39,116 nt of DNA from an uncultured Granulosicoccaceae bacterium (lineage in GTDB: Bacteria; Pseudomonadota; Gammaproteobacteria; Granulosicoccales; Granulosicoccaceae), in assembly GCA_938035525.1 (NCBI GenBank), contig CALHOI010000002.1, positions 1 to 39,116 of the forward strand. Reading direction: 5' to 3'. The position numbers and the translations under genes are program-made. Under the pieces are notes generated by a model, which was not told the origin of the DNA, searched no databases, and was given only the letters and a program-made list of their open reading frames with translations. This document shows, one piece after another, positions 24,031 through 32,377 of this stretch. Position 1 is the first letter of the stretch, and the number at the start of each line of letters is the position of its first letter.

Positions 24031-24905
24031 CTGAACCCGTGTCACCGATAACGGACGATATCCTGCTTGCCGTTGAACAGGTGTTGATGCATGCCCACCC
24101 ACAGGAAAAAGCCCAGCGCAGCATTGCGTTGTACACCAATTGGCAAGCGCTTTCAGAATTACAACGCGCAGATGCGTTGGCCAAGCCCAGTGCATCCAAG
24201 GTGATTAAACTAAAGGAGCCGGGCAGGCCAGCAAAGCCTGCGCTGGTTGATGCAAAGCACCTGGCCCGGCGCGGCTTGGGTAGCCTGGCTGGTCGCATTG
24301 CTTTATTGCATTCATTGGCGCACATTGAATTCAATGCCATTAACCTGGCCCTGGATGCGGTGTATCGTTTCCGCGATGTGCCTGTGGACTATGTAAGCGA
24401 TTGGCTTAAAGTGGCCAGTGACGAAGGCGAGCACTTTATGTTGCTGTCAAATCACTTGCTACACCACAACAGTTACTATGGCGAACACAACGCGCACACT
24501 GGCCTGTGGGATATGGCGCTAAGAACTGATCACGATATTCTGGTACGCATGGCTTTGGTACCGCGCATCCTCGAAGCGCGGGGCCTTGATGTAGCACCAC
24601 CCATGATTAAAAAATTGGAAGCGCAAAAAGACATTGATAGTGCCGCTATTTTGCAACGCATTTACACCGATGAAATAACCCACGTCGCGATCGGCAATCG
24701 CTGGTTTCGGTATGTGTGTGAGCAACGTGGGTTAGATGGTGCTGCCGTTTTTCGTGATTTATTAGCTGGGCCTTCCAGTGCTTATTTACGCAGCCCATAC
24801 AACGACGAAGCACGCCTTCAAGCAGGATTCACCCGTGAAGAGATGCAAGTTATCCGCGATATGGAAAACGAATATCGAGAAACAGTGCAAGGTCAGCACA
24901 GCTGA
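24027..24905 (+). CDS. DUF455 ferritin-like protein
   Basis: This 292-residue all-helical protein of the DUF455 family has a ferritin-like fold with a probable di-metal site. Candidate ligands are in HSLAHIEFNAINLALD, SDEGEHFMLLSNHL, VPRILEARGLD and YTDEITHVAIG: two E/E..H pairs in the expected helices. The reaction is not established for this family. The GTG start overlaps the recO stop. In Pseudomonas-like clusters pdxJ often follows recO; here this protein takes that position. The last gene of the long plus-strand run, it converges on lpxH. Confidence 0.85.
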   Translation: MTEPVSPITDDILLAVEQVLMHAHPQEKAQRSIALYTNWQALSELQRADALAKPSASKVIKLKEPGRPAKPALVDAKHLARRGLGSLAGRIALLHSLAHIEFNAINLALDAVYRFRDVPVDYVSDWLKVASDEGEHFMLLSNHLLHHNSYYGEHNAHTGLWDMALRTDHDILVRMALVPRILEARGLDVAPPMIKKLEAQKDIDSAAILQRIYTDEITHVAIGNRWFRYVCEQRGLDGAAVFRDLLAGPSSAYLRSPYNDEARLQAGFTREEMQVIRDMENEYRETVQGQHS

Positions 24906-24941
24906 TTAGTCGATTACCACTAATCGATTAACATTAATCAG
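24902..24941. terminator. Nested inverted repeats between convergent DUF455 and lpxH genes
   Basis: CTGATTA (24902-24908) pairs with TAATCAG (24935-24941), and inside them CGATTA (24911-24916) pairs with TAATCG (24921-24926) around a CCAC loop. The site fills the space between two convergent genes, where a bidirectional terminator is expected. The stems are A/T-rich and no T-run follows on the plus strand, so termination is only a guess. Confidence 0.35.
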
Positions 24942-24953
24942 ATAAAAAACAGT

Positions 24954-25736
24954 TTACTCAAACCTCTCCAGCGTTAGCATATCGTTTTCAAATCGAGCAA
25001 TCATGGCATGGTCGGGTTGCCAATCGCCTAGCACTACTCGGCGGGCCTTTTGCCGGTCTATCGACACGTTATGGTCATGAGGTCTGTGAGTATGCCCGTG
25101 TATCAGGGCATCGTTCACGTGTGATTGCAGATGGTTAATCACTGCGTTTTCATTAACATCCATAATGCCAGCGCTTTTCTCTGATACGGCGGCTTTACTT
25201 TTTTCGCGCAGTGCTTGTGCCTGCGCAATACGTTCATCAATACTCAAGGCTAAAAAATCGTGTTGCCATTGTGTGTCACGCACCATACTGCGCAGGCCTT
25301 GGTAACCAACGTCATCGGTACACAATGTATCGCCGTGCATTAACGAAAATTGTTTTGTACCAACCTTGAGTAGCACGTGATCATTGAATAGCAGTGAGGC
25401 ACCTACACGGGTGGCGAATTGCTCGCCGAGTAAAAAGTCACGGTTACCGTGCATCAGGTACACAGCGACACCGCTGTTGCTCAGATCAGTTAAGGCATCG
25501 TAAACAGTTTGAAGTTGAGGGTCAGCTGCATCGTCACCAAGCCAGTATTCGAATAAATCACCAATAATAAACACAGCTTTGGCTTGTTGCGCCATTGAGA
25601 AAAAGCGCAAGCTTAATGCAATGGTGTCGGCTTGGGCGGGGACGAGATGCAGATCGCTGATAAAGAACACCGGTGGTTCTTTATCAGCACCCGATTTATC
25701 TGCTGAGCTTAAATCAATCAGCGTAGGCTCAGACAT
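24954..25736 (-). CDS. lpxH: UDP-2,3-diacylglucosamine diphosphatase
   Basis: LpxH hydrolyses UDP-2,3-diacylglucosamine to lipid X, a step of lipid A synthesis at the inner face of the inner membrane. The 260-residue calcineurin-like phosphoesterase has all metal-binding motifs: FFISDLHL, IIGDLFEYWLGDD, MHGNRDF, SLMHGDTL and LIHGHTHRP. It has an N-terminal extension of about 20 residues relative to E. coli LpxH (240). It lies 18 bp downstream of ppiB in the same direction, a pairing also known in Pseudomonas. Its presence implies a lipopolysaccharide-bearing outer membrane. Confidence 0.96.
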   Translation of the reverse strand: MSEPTLIDLSSADKSGADKEPPVFFISDLHLVPAQADTIALSLRFFSMAQQAKAVFIIGDLFEYWLGDDAADPQLQTVYDALTDLSNSGVAVYLMHGNRDFLLGEQFATRVGASLLFNDHVLLKVGTKQFSLMHGDTLCTDDVGYQGLRSMVRDTQWQHDFLALSIDERIAQAQALREKSKAAVSEKSAGIMDVNENAVINHLQSHVNDALIHGHTHRPHDHNVSIDRQKARRVVLGDWQPDHAMIARFENDMLTLERFE

Positions 25737-25754
25737 GGTGTTAAGTAGCGACGC

Positions 25755-26249
25755 TTAGCTGATAGTGACAGATTCAATGACCACGGCATCAATGGGCACA
25801 TCCTGATGATGACCATGCGGGCCTGTTGCAACGCCTTCAATGGCAGTGACTGTTTCCATACCGGCAACGGTTTTACCGAACACGCAATAGCCATAACCTT
25901 GAGAGGTCTCGGCAGTGAAGTTCAGAAAATCGTTGTCTTTTAAATTGATGAAAAATTGCGAGCTGGCTGAATGCGGGTCTGGGGTGCGGGCCATGGCGAT
26001 GGTGCCCACAGCATTGACCAAACCGTTGTTGGCTTCGTTTTTAATGTTGTCGTGGGTCGGTTTTTGATTCATGTCTGCATCGAAACCGCCGCCTTGGATC
26101 ATGAATCCAGGTATGACGCGATGGAAGATGGTGCCGTTGTAGTGGCCTTCTTCAGCGTAACGCTTGAAGTTGGCACAGGTCTCGGGAGCTGCCGTCTCGT
26201 CCAGTTCGAGAGAGATATCTCCCTTGTCGGTTTTGATAGTTACGTTCAT
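25755..26249 (-). CDS. ppiB: Cytoplasmic peptidyl-prolyl cis-trans isomerase B
   Basis: This 164-residue cyclophilin catalyses proline isomerisation. The family core FHRVIPGFMIQGGGF contains the catalytic Arg and is followed by SSQFFINLKDNDFLN and YCVFGKTVAGMETV. It has no signal peptide (it starts MNVTIKTDKGDISLELD) and equals E. coli PpiB in length, so it is cytoplasmic. It is the middle gene of a minus-strand group with ppiA upstream, across a 14-bp repeat array, and lpxH downstream. Confidence 0.95.
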   Translation of the reverse strand: MNVTIKTDKGDISLELDETAAPETCANFKRYAEEGHYNGTIFHRVIPGFMIQGGGFDADMNQKPTHDNIKNEANNGLVNAVGTIAMARTPDPHSASSQFFINLKDNDFLNFTAETSQGYGYCVFGKTVAGMETVTAIEGVATGPHGHHQDVPIDAVVIESVTIS

Positions 26250-26289
26250 TCAAAGTGCTCTGCGAATATTGTAGAGCCACCATTGTACC

Positions 26290-26425
26290 GCAACTAGGGA
26301 TAGCAACTGGGTGCTGCAGCTCAGGTACCGCAACTCAAGCGCTGCAACTCAATCACTGCAACTCAATCACTGCAACTCAATCACTGCAACTCAATCACTG
26401 CAACTCAAGTACGGCAACTAATGCT
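26290..26425 (-). repeat. 14-bp tandem repeat array in the ppiA-ppiB spacer
   Basis: The unit CTGCAACTCAATCA (plus strand) occurs four times without change at 26342-26397. Imperfect copies lie on both sides in register: 26300, 26314 and 26328 before, and 26398 and 26412 after. About nine or ten units fill most of the 196 bp between the ppiA stop and the ppiB start. The period is not a multiple of three, no spacers separate the units, and no gene is seen here. The ppiB leader would contain the array. Confidence 0.93.
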
Positions 26426-26445
26426 GCTGTGTCGTATCGCTGCCC

Positions 26446-27246
26446 TTATTGAGCAGCGATAGATTTTGCGACTGGTGCTTTTTCAGCTTTGACCGGGTCG
26501 GCCTCGGCTTGTTTTTTAACGTCAGCGCTGTTGGTTTTTTTTACCTGATTTTCAGCTGCGTTTTCTGCCTGTACCGAAGGTTCGACAGGTGCAGGCACAA
26601 TCAGTCTTGCTTCGGTAATGACGATTTGTTCTCGTGGCGCGTCGCGGCTAAAGCGTCCTGCAGGGCCTGTGGCAACCTGAGAAATTTGATCAACGATATT
26701 CTGACCTTCTACAACGCGACCAAATACGGCGTATCCCCAGCCACGAGCAGTGGGTGCTGAATGATCAAGATTGTGGTTGTCTTCGCTGTTAATGAAGAAC
26801 TGTGCGGTGGCCGAATGCGGTGCGTTGGTTCGTGCCATGGCAATGCTATAGCGTTTGTTACGCAGGCCGTTGTTGGCTTCATTAGGGATGGCCTGACGTG
26901 TTGACTTGCGCTCATAAGCGGCGTTAAACCCGCCACCTTGAATCATGAAGCCTTCGATAACCCGATGGAAAATCGTGCCGTCGTAGAAGCCGTCATCAAC
27001 GTACTGCAGGAAATTTTTAACAGTAATGGGTGCCCGTTTTTCTGCCAGCTCAATGACCATATCGCCTTGCGAGGTGACCAACCGAACGCGCGGCGGGTCG
27101 TTTGCGCTGTCATCGGCAAATGCACTACCGATAAGTGCCGCAGGAGCAAATACCATGGAGGCGACCAGGGCAATAGGGGCGATAGAGGATACTGAGGTCA
27201 AACGCAGGGTTCGACCCAGTCTATTTGCTATTCGGGGAAAAAACAT
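26446..27246 (-). CDS. ppiA: Periplasmic peptidyl-prolyl cis-trans isomerase A
   Basis: This 266-residue exported cyclophilin has an N-terminal basic and hydrophobic signal sequence ending near IGSAFA-DD, then the cyclophilin core with FHRVIEGFMIQGGGFN and TAQFFINSEDNHNLD. A low-complexity tail of about 70 residues (Val/Ala/Lys/Glu-rich, including KKQAEADPVKAEKAPVAKS) follows, absent from E. coli PpiA (190). The role of the tail is unknown. It is closely related to ppiB in the same operon, probably an old duplication with one copy exported. It diverges from cysS. Confidence 0.93.
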   Translation of the reverse strand: MFFPRIANRLGRTLRLTSVSSIAPIALVASMVFAPAALIGSAFADDSANDPPRVRLVTSQGDMVIELAEKRAPITVKNFLQYVDDGFYDGTIFHRVIEGFMIQGGGFNAAYERKSTRQAIPNEANNGLRNKRYSIAMARTNAPHSATAQFFINSEDNHNLDHSAPTARGWGYAVFGRVVEGQNIVDQISQVATGPAGRFSRDAPREQIVITEARLIVPAPVEPSVQAENAAENQVKKTNSADVKKQAEADPVKAEKAPVAKSIAAQ

Positions 27247-27381
27247 GCTCGTTCCTGAAACTGTTTTGTTGTTGCTGTGCTAATTTTAGCGGGTTTTGTG
27301 CCATCGCTTGGGTGCAGTATCCATCGGGTAATCTGCTACAGTTTGCCTGTACCCGAGAATTTGTCACTAGCCGCGATTAAC

Positions 27382-28770
27382 ATGCTGCAAATATATAATA
27401 GTTTATCCCGTCAAAAAGAGCTTTTTACCCCGCGTGAGCCGGGCAAAGTAGGCATGTATGTGTGCGGTATAACGGTATACGACTATTGTCACATTGGTCA
27501 TGCTCGCATGTTTATCGTGTTTGATGTGCTGTATCGGCACCTACAAGCACTGGGCCTTGATGTTACGTATGTTCGCAATGTCACCGACGTCGATGACAAA
27601 ATTATTGCCCGGGCAGCCCAGAATAATGAACCAGTCGACGTTTTGACCGACCGCTTTATTGACGCCATGATCGAAGACGAAACCGCTTTGAACGTGCTGC
27701 GCCCCACGCACGAGCCCAGAGCCACTGCTGCTATTGATCAGATGGTCGCATTAATCGATGTGCTCATCGAAAAAGGCATGGCATACGCGGCCGACAACGG
27801 TGATGTCTATTACTCGGTGTCAAAATTTGCAGGCTACGGCAAGCTCTCGGGTCGCAAGCTTGAAGACATGCGGGCAGGTGAGCGCGTTGCCGTTGATCAC
27901 CACAAGCACGACCCCATGGATTTTGTTTTGTGGAAGTCGGTTAAACCGGGTGAGCCTAGCTGGCCGTCGCCTTGGGGTGAGGGCAGGCCGGGCTGGCATA
28001 TCGAATGTTCGGCCATGGCTAAAAGCCTGCTCGGTGAGCAGTTTGACATCCACGGCGGTGGTATGGATTTACAATTTCCGCACCACGAAAATGAAAGAGC
28101 CCAGAGCGAAGCTGCGCACGATAAAACGTTTGCCAACTACTGGATGCACAATGGATTCGTCAGGGTCGATGAAGAAAAAATGTCCAAGTCGCTGGATAAT
28201 TTTTTTACTGTTCGTGAGGTGCTCAAAGAGTACACAGGCGAAGAGCTGCGCTTCTTTATTGTTAACTCGCACTACCGCAGCGCGTTAAATTATTCGACCG
28301 CTCAACTCGACGCTGCCCGGGCGGCATTGCAGCGACTGTATACCTCCCTGCGCGGAACCCTAAACAATGCCAATGCTGGCATCGAGCAATCTTATGTAGA
28401 CCGGTTTAACGAATCAATGAACGATGACTTAAACACGGCTGAGGCGTTTGCGGTGTTGTTTGACTTGGCCGGGGAAATCAACAAGCTGGATTCACCAGAG
28501 TCTGCACAAGCCACCAAGCTGGCGAACACGCTGCGCGCCCTGGGCGACAGACTCGGTTTATTGCAAGCCGACCCTGAAGCCGCGTTGCAGGGTGCACCTG
28601 CCAAATCGGGGGACTTAAGCAGTAGCGACATCGATGCCCTGATTGCCGAGCGCAATACAGCACGCGCCGAAAAAAACTGGCAACGCAGCGATGACATTCG
28701 CGATCAGCTCGCACAAGCCGGCATTACGCTGGAAGATGCCGGTGGAAAAACCACATGGCGCCGTAGCTAA
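27382..28770 (+). CDS. cysS: Cysteine--tRNA ligase
   Basis: This 462-residue class I synthetase charges tRNA-Cys. The HIGH motif is at residues 37-40 (CHIGHARMF) and the KMSKS motif in [11 protein letters not shown]. The zinc ligands are visible: Cys28 (YVCGITVYD), the Cys in WHIECSAM and His in FPHHENE. The ATG at 27382 gives [17 protein letters not shown], the standard CysS start; 35 further upstream codons are open but unlike the family. Length matches E. coli (461). It diverges from ppiA; no clear promoter is visible in the 135-bp gap. Confidence 0.97.
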   Translation: MLQIYNSLSRQKELFTPREPGKVGMYVCGITVYDYCHIGHARMFIVFDVLYRHLQALGLDVTYVRNVTDVDDKIIARAAQNNEPVDVLTDRFIDAMIEDETALNVLRPTHEPRATAAIDQMVALIDVLIEKGMAYAADNGDVYYSVSKFAGYGKLSGRKLEDMRAGERVAVDHHKHDPMDFVLWKSVKPGEPSWPSPWGEGRPGWHIECSAMAKSLLGEQFDIHGGGMDLQFPHHENERAQSEAAHDKTFANYWMHNGFVRVDEEKMSKSLDNFFTVREVLKEYTGEELRFFIVNSHYRSALNYSTAQLDAARAALQRLYTSLRGTLNNANAGIEQSYVDRFNESMNDDLNTAEAFAVLFDLAGEINKLDSPESAQATKLANTLRALGDRLGLLQADPEAALQGAPAKSGDLSSSDIDALIAERNTARAEKNWQRSDDIRDQLAQAGITLEDAGGKTTWRRS

Positions 28771-28861
28771 ATGGTAGAGTTTGCGGTATTCGGTGCGCGA
28801 CTTGCGCGTACTCGCTCTTTGATTTTCAGCGCTTGATGGTTGACTTACATGGCTAGCTTAA

Positions 28862-29311
28862 ATGGCAAAGAATAACGTCAGCGTCAGTCAAGCCCGACGT
28901 TACGCTCGGGAGCGCGCACTGCAGGCGCTTTATCAGTGGGAGCTTTCTCATGGCGACGTGTCAACCGTGCGAAAAGAAATTATCGAACGCCAGGAAATGT
29001 CACTGGTCGACGAAGACTACTTCGTAAAATTGTTCGACACGGTCGCAAAAGACCCAGATGCCATCGACGAAAAACTCAGCCCCGCATTAGATCGCCCCAT
29101 CGAAGACCTCGATCCTATCGAGCGATGTGTGCTGCGAATCAGTACCTGCGAATTTATGCATCATTTGGACATCCCCGCACGCGTTGTCATTAACGAAGCC
29201 ATAGAAATCACCAAACGCTTTGGTGCTGATCAAGGTCATAAATACGTTAATGGTGTGCTAGACAAGTTAGCCATTGCGTTGCGACCACTCGAAATGAAAA
29301 AAAGTGGATAG
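28862..29311 (+). CDS. nusB: Transcription antitermination protein NusB
   Basis: This 149-residue all-helical RNA-binding protein partners with NusE (S10) at boxA in rRNA antitermination. Family features are the start SQARRYARERALQALYQWEL, the middle IERCVLRISTCEFMHHLDIP, and the end VVINEAIEITKRFG then YVNGVLDKLA. It lies 91 bp after cysS. Its end overlaps the pgpA start by 8 bp. The usual ribE/ribH genes upstream and thiL downstream are absent here. Confidence 0.95.
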   Translation: MAKNNVSVSQARRYARERALQALYQWELSHGDVSTVRKEIIERQEMSLVDEDYFVKLFDTVAKDPDAIDEKLSPALDRPIEDLDPIERCVLRISTCEFMHHLDIPARVVINEAIEITKRFGADQGHKYVNGVLDKLAIALRPLEMKKSG

Positions 29312-29810
29312 AGTCACTAGCAAGCAATTGCTTGCCAGTCCGGCAAATTTTCTGGCTTTAGGGGCCGGCTCCGGGTTGGCACCAAAAGCACCAGGCACGT
29401 TTGGCACGCTGGCGGCGGTACCGATGGTGTTCCTGATGCCCAGTAATCTGGCAGTGTACTGCGTGATTATTCTGGTGTTGTTCGCGCTTGGGGTCTGGTT
29501 GTGCGATACCTGCGCAAATAATCTTGGCGTGCACGATCACCCGGCTATCGTGTTTGATGAGTGGGTGGGTTACCTGATCACCATGATCGCCGCACCACGC
29601 TCGCTGTGGTTTGTGGCTCTGGGTTTTGTCTTGTTCAGGTTGTTTGATGTACTCAAACCATGGCCGATTGGTGTGGCCGATAAACGCGTTTCTGGCGGAT
29701 TGGGCATCATGGTCGACGATGTCATTGCAGGCATATTTGCCGCTATCACCCTGCAGTTGATTATTGTATTTTTGCAAAGCTGGTTTGGTGTATTACCTGG
29801 CGAGCTCTAG
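29304..29810 (+). CDS. pgpA: Phosphatidylglycerophosphatase A
   Basis: PgpA removes the phosphate from phosphatidylglycerophosphate to give phosphatidylglycerol; pgsA, which makes its substrate, lies further along this window. The 168-residue membrane protein has the opening GSGLAPKAPGTFGTLAAVP, the acidic active-site motif VFDEWVGYLITM, and LFRLFDVLKPWPIGVADKR, all characteristic of the family. About four membrane segments are visible. The GTG start overlaps nusB by 8 bp. It converges on maf, overlapping it by 4 bp. Confidence 0.94.
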   Translation: MDRVTSKQLLASPANFLALGAGSGLAPKAPGTFGTLAAVPMVFLMPSNLAVYCVIILVLFALGVWLCDTCANNLGVHDHPAIVFDEWVGYLITMIAAPRSLWFVALGFVLFRLFDVLKPWPIGVADKRVSGGLGIMVDDVIAGIFAAITLQLIIVFLQSWFGVLPGEL

Positions 29811-30397
29811 GGCACACTCACGCCCAGCTGGCGTAGAAATTGGCTTAGCATAATTAAGGGCAACCCGATCAATGCCGTTGGGTCTTCAGAACGTACCGAT
29901 TCAAACAAACTGATGCCAAGCTTCTCCACCTTGAAACTACCAGCGCAATCGAGCGGCATTTCAGCATCAACATAACGATCAATTTCCTGATCACTGAGTG
30001 GGCGCAGCTTAACCGTGGTTTGGTCAATGCCCTGCAACGTTTGCCCAGAACTTCCATCAATAACACACAAGGCGGTGTGGAACACAATCGATTGGCCTGT
30101 CATCTTGTGCAGCTGCTCGCGAGCAACAGCTGGCGTGCCCGGTTTTCCCAAGTGCGTGTCACCCACGGCGGCGACTTGATCTGACCCGATAATAATGGCT
30201 TGTGGATGGGCGTCCAGCAGGCTTTTTGCTTTGGTGTGGGCCAGGCGTTGTGCCAGATCAGCCGGCAGTTCAGCGTCAAAAGCTGCTTCGTCGCAGTGGG
30301 GTTTTGCGGTGTCAAACGTCAATCCCAGACGATCGAGCAGTTGCGCGCGATAGCGCGAACCAGAGCCAAGCAGGATGTGAGGGTGTTGGTAATCCAT
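29807..30397 (-). CDS. yceF: Maf-family nucleotide pyrophosphatase (YceF type)
   Basis: This 196-residue protein hydrolyses non-canonical nucleotides; the E. coli YceF branch prefers 7-methyl-GTP. The Maf signature LLGSGSRYRAQLL starts the protein, IIGSDQVAAVG and GKPGTPA follow, and the C-terminal CAGSFKVEKLGISLFESV is close to YceF (CAGSFKSEGFGITLFE). It is divergent from yceD, also next to yceF in E. coli, supporting the assignment. Its 3' end overlaps that of pgpA by 4 bp on the opposite strand. Confidence 0.92.
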   Translation of the reverse strand: MDYQHPHILLGSGSRYRAQLLDRLGLTFDTAKPHCDEAAFDAELPADLAQRLAHTKAKSLLDAHPQAIIIGSDQVAAVGDTHLGKPGTPAVAREQLHKMTGQSIVFHTALCVIDGSSGQTLQGIDQTTVKLRPLSDQEIDRYVDAEMPLDCAGSFKVEKLGISLFESVRSEDPTALIGLPLIMLSQFLRQLGVSVP

Positions 30398-30432
30398 AGC
30401 TGGCCAGCTTACGCAAATTCTGGAACTTCCGC

Positions 30433-30461
30433 TTGCGCCAATTTACCCTTTTCGGTAACAT
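30433..30461 (+). promoter_or_regulatory. Candidate promoter before yceD
   Basis: TTGCGC (30433-30438) and TAACAT (30456-30461) are 17 bp apart in the gap between divergent maf and yceD. The predicted start would fall within a few bases of the yceD ATG (30471), implying an almost leaderless message, so the call is weak. Confidence 0.3.
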
Positions 30462-30470
30462 TGGCGGGTT

Positions 30471-31061
30471 ATGGTCAAGCCAACTCCCAGCCGATTTAAT
30501 CCGGACTTGCTGGCGCGAGAATCCACTGTTTACAGCGTGAATTTGCCACTGGCGCAATTCGGCCGTTTACGGGAGTTATTGCTCAACGACGAGGGCGAAA
30601 TGCACGCCACTTTCAGGTTTTCGCGTCGTAAAAATACGGTGCTGATTGCCGGTAGTTTGAAGACCAGTTTCAGCATGCAGTGTCAACGTTGCCTCGAGCC
30701 AATGCAACACGAGGTAGACGAATCGTTCGAATTGGTTTTTGCCAAATCGCTCGACGCTGCCAATGCCATGCCTGATGGAATGGATCCTGTGGTGTTAGAC
30801 GAACATGGCCAAATACATGTGGTTGATTTGTTCGAAGACGAATTGATACTGCATTTGCCAACGGTGGCCAAGCACGCACAAATGGATGCGTGCAATGCCA
30901 GTGAACACATGATTGGCGCTAACCCGATTAATGCTAATCAGGTTGGCGCAAAAAGCAACAAGCCGCAAGACGGTAGTGAACAAGATGATCAAGATAAACC
31001 AGCGCAGTCGACCGACAAACCCAAGCCGTTCGACGTGCTGAAGAATCTTGATCTACATTAA
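30471..31061 (+). CDS. yceD: YceD / DUF177 protein, 23S rRNA accumulation protein
   Basis: This 196-residue protein of the DUF177 family is linked to 23S rRNA accumulation and almost always encoded just before rpmF. The two-Cys motif MQCQRCLEPMQHEV and the acidic EDELILHLPTVAKH segment are characteristic; the C-terminus PFDVLKNLDLH matches the family ending. A low-complexity insert (Asn, Gln, Asp-rich, about residues 145-180) makes it longer than E. coli YceD (173). It is 27 bp upstream of rpmF. Confidence 0.92.
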   Translation: MVKPTPSRFNPDLLARESTVYSVNLPLAQFGRLRELLLNDEGEMHATFRFSRRKNTVLIAGSLKTSFSMQCQRCLEPMQHEVDESFELVFAKSLDAANAMPDGMDPVVLDEHGQIHVVDLFEDELILHLPTVAKHAQMDACNASEHMIGANPINANQVGAKSNKPQDGSEQDDQDKPAQSTDKPKPFDVLKNLDLH

Positions 31062-31088
31062 TAATTAACTTTAAGACTGGAACAACCC

Positions 31089-31286
31089 ATGGCCGTTCAG
31101 AAAAGCCGAAAAACACCATCGCGTCGTGGCATGCGACGTTCGCATGACAAACTCACTGGCGCTACGCTGGCAACTGACCCAACTACTGGTGAGTTGCATC
31201 GCCGCCATCACATTACACCCGATGGTTTTTACCGTGGTAAGCAGGTCGTTGAAGCAGTCGAAGTAGAAGACGACGACGAAGACTAG
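31089..31286 (+). CDS. rpmF: 50S ribosomal protein L32
   Basis: This 65-residue basic ribosomal protein begins [20 protein letters not shown], the universal L32 opening. It is the type without the CxxC zinc pairs: no Cys is present. The C-terminus is unusually acidic ([11 protein letters not shown]), about eight residues beyond the E. coli protein. It lies between yceD and plsX, a conserved arrangement linking ribosome and fatty-acid synthesis genes. Confidence 0.97.
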   Translation: MAVQKSRKTPSRRGMRRSHDKLTGATLATDPTTGELHRRHHITPDGFYRGKQVVEAVEVEDDDED

Positions 31287-31353
31287 AGCGTCGCAAGGTG
31301 GCGCTGCCAGGCTCAAATAAAAGAGCGTCATCTTTATTCGTGGCCGTTCCGCT

Positions 31354-32373
31354 ATGAAAAAAAATCTCACGGTCGCCGTTGATGCGATGAGTGGCGATAA
31401 GGGGACAGGAGTCATCGTCGAGGCGGTCCGGCAAGTACTTAGCCAGCGCCCTGATGCCACTCTGTTGCTTGTTGGTGACCCGCAGGAAATCAACCGGCAC
31501 ATTGGTGATAAGCCCTTGCCCGAAGGGCGAGCACAAATTGTCGAAGCCAGTGAAGTGGTCACCATGGAAGACACGGTCGCCATTGCACTTCGCAACAAGA
31601 AAAAATCCTCCATGCGCATTGCTATCGATCAGGTTAAGTCTGGTCGTGCTGCAGCGTGTGTCAGTTCGGGCAACACCAGCGCGCTCATGGCGGTCAGTAA
31701 ATTTGTGCTTAAAACCGTCCCCGGTATTGATCGGCCCGCTATTTCAACAACCATTCCTGCACTGAACGGGCATACCCACATGCTTGATCTGGGTGCAAAC
31801 GTCGATTGCAGTGCCGAACACCTGTTTCAGTTTGCTGCCATGGGGTCAATTTTGGCTGAAGCCATTGATGCAAAGGCGCATCCCAGCGTGGGCTTGCTCA
31901 ACATTGGCTCTGAGGACATCAAAGGTAACGTACAAGTTAAAGACGCCGCAGCTTTACTGGCCGACAGCAACTTGAATTACATTGGTTTTGTCGAAGGCAA
32001 TGAAATTTACACTGAGCGTGCCGATGTGGTTGTCTGCGATGGTTTTGTGGGTAACGTGTCGTTAAAAACCAGTGAAGGTGTTGCGCACATGGTGTCTCAT
32101 TATTTAAAAGAAGAATTTATGCGCACACCTGTCAACAAACTGATTGGCTTGTTGGCAAAACCCGTGTTGCGTTCATTTGGTAACCGAATCGACCCGCGTC
32201 GTTACAACGGTGCCAGTTTGCTTGGCTTGAAAGGGGTCGTTATTAAAAGCCATGGTGGTGCTGACGCGCTGGCATTTGCTAACGCGATAAACATTGCCTT
32301 GCTCGAAATTGATAACGATGTTCCTTCCATGATTACCGAGCGCATGAGTCAATCCGTTAGCAGTATTGCGTAA
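31354..32373 (+). CDS. plsX: Phosphate acyltransferase PlsX
   Basis: PlsX makes acyl-phosphate from acyl-ACP, the first step towards glycerolipids with PlsY and PlsC. The 339-residue protein starts [19 protein letters not shown] and includes [28 protein letters not shown] and [19 protein letters not shown], all family blocks. It is preceded by rpmF (67 bp) and followed almost at once by fabH, which starts either 4 bp after its stop (GTG) or inside its last codons (TTG). Confidence 0.97.
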   Translation: MKKNLTVAVDAMSGDKGTGVIVEAVRQVLSQRPDATLLLVGDPQEINRHIGDKPLPEGRAQIVEASEVVTMEDTVAIALRNKKKSSMRIAIDQVKSGRAAACVSSGNTSALMAVSKFVLKTVPGIDRPAISTTIPALNGHTHMLDLGANVDCSAEHLFQFAAMGSILAEAIDAKAHPSVGLLNIGSEDIKGNVQVKDAAALLADSNLNYIGFVEGNEIYTERADVVVCDGFVGNVSLKTSEGVAHMVSHYLKEEFMRTPVNKLIGLLAKPVLRSFGNRIDPRRYNGASLLGLKGVVIKSHGGADALAFANAINIALLEIDNDVPSMITERMSQSVSSIA

Positions 32374-32377
32374 CACA

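Noticed and set aside
24902-24941. Strong bidirectional intrinsic terminator
   Set aside because: The inverted repeats are real but A/T-rich and lack a following T-run on the plus strand, so I list them only with low confidence.
26290-26425. CRISPR array
   Set aside because: The 14-bp units are contiguous with no unique spacers, and no cas gene is in the window; it is a simple tandem repeat.
26255-26452. Small plus-strand protein rich in QLNHCNS-type repeats
   Set aside because: It is only the translation of the 14-bp tandem repeat, which reads open in several frames; there is no ribosome binding site or other coding signal.
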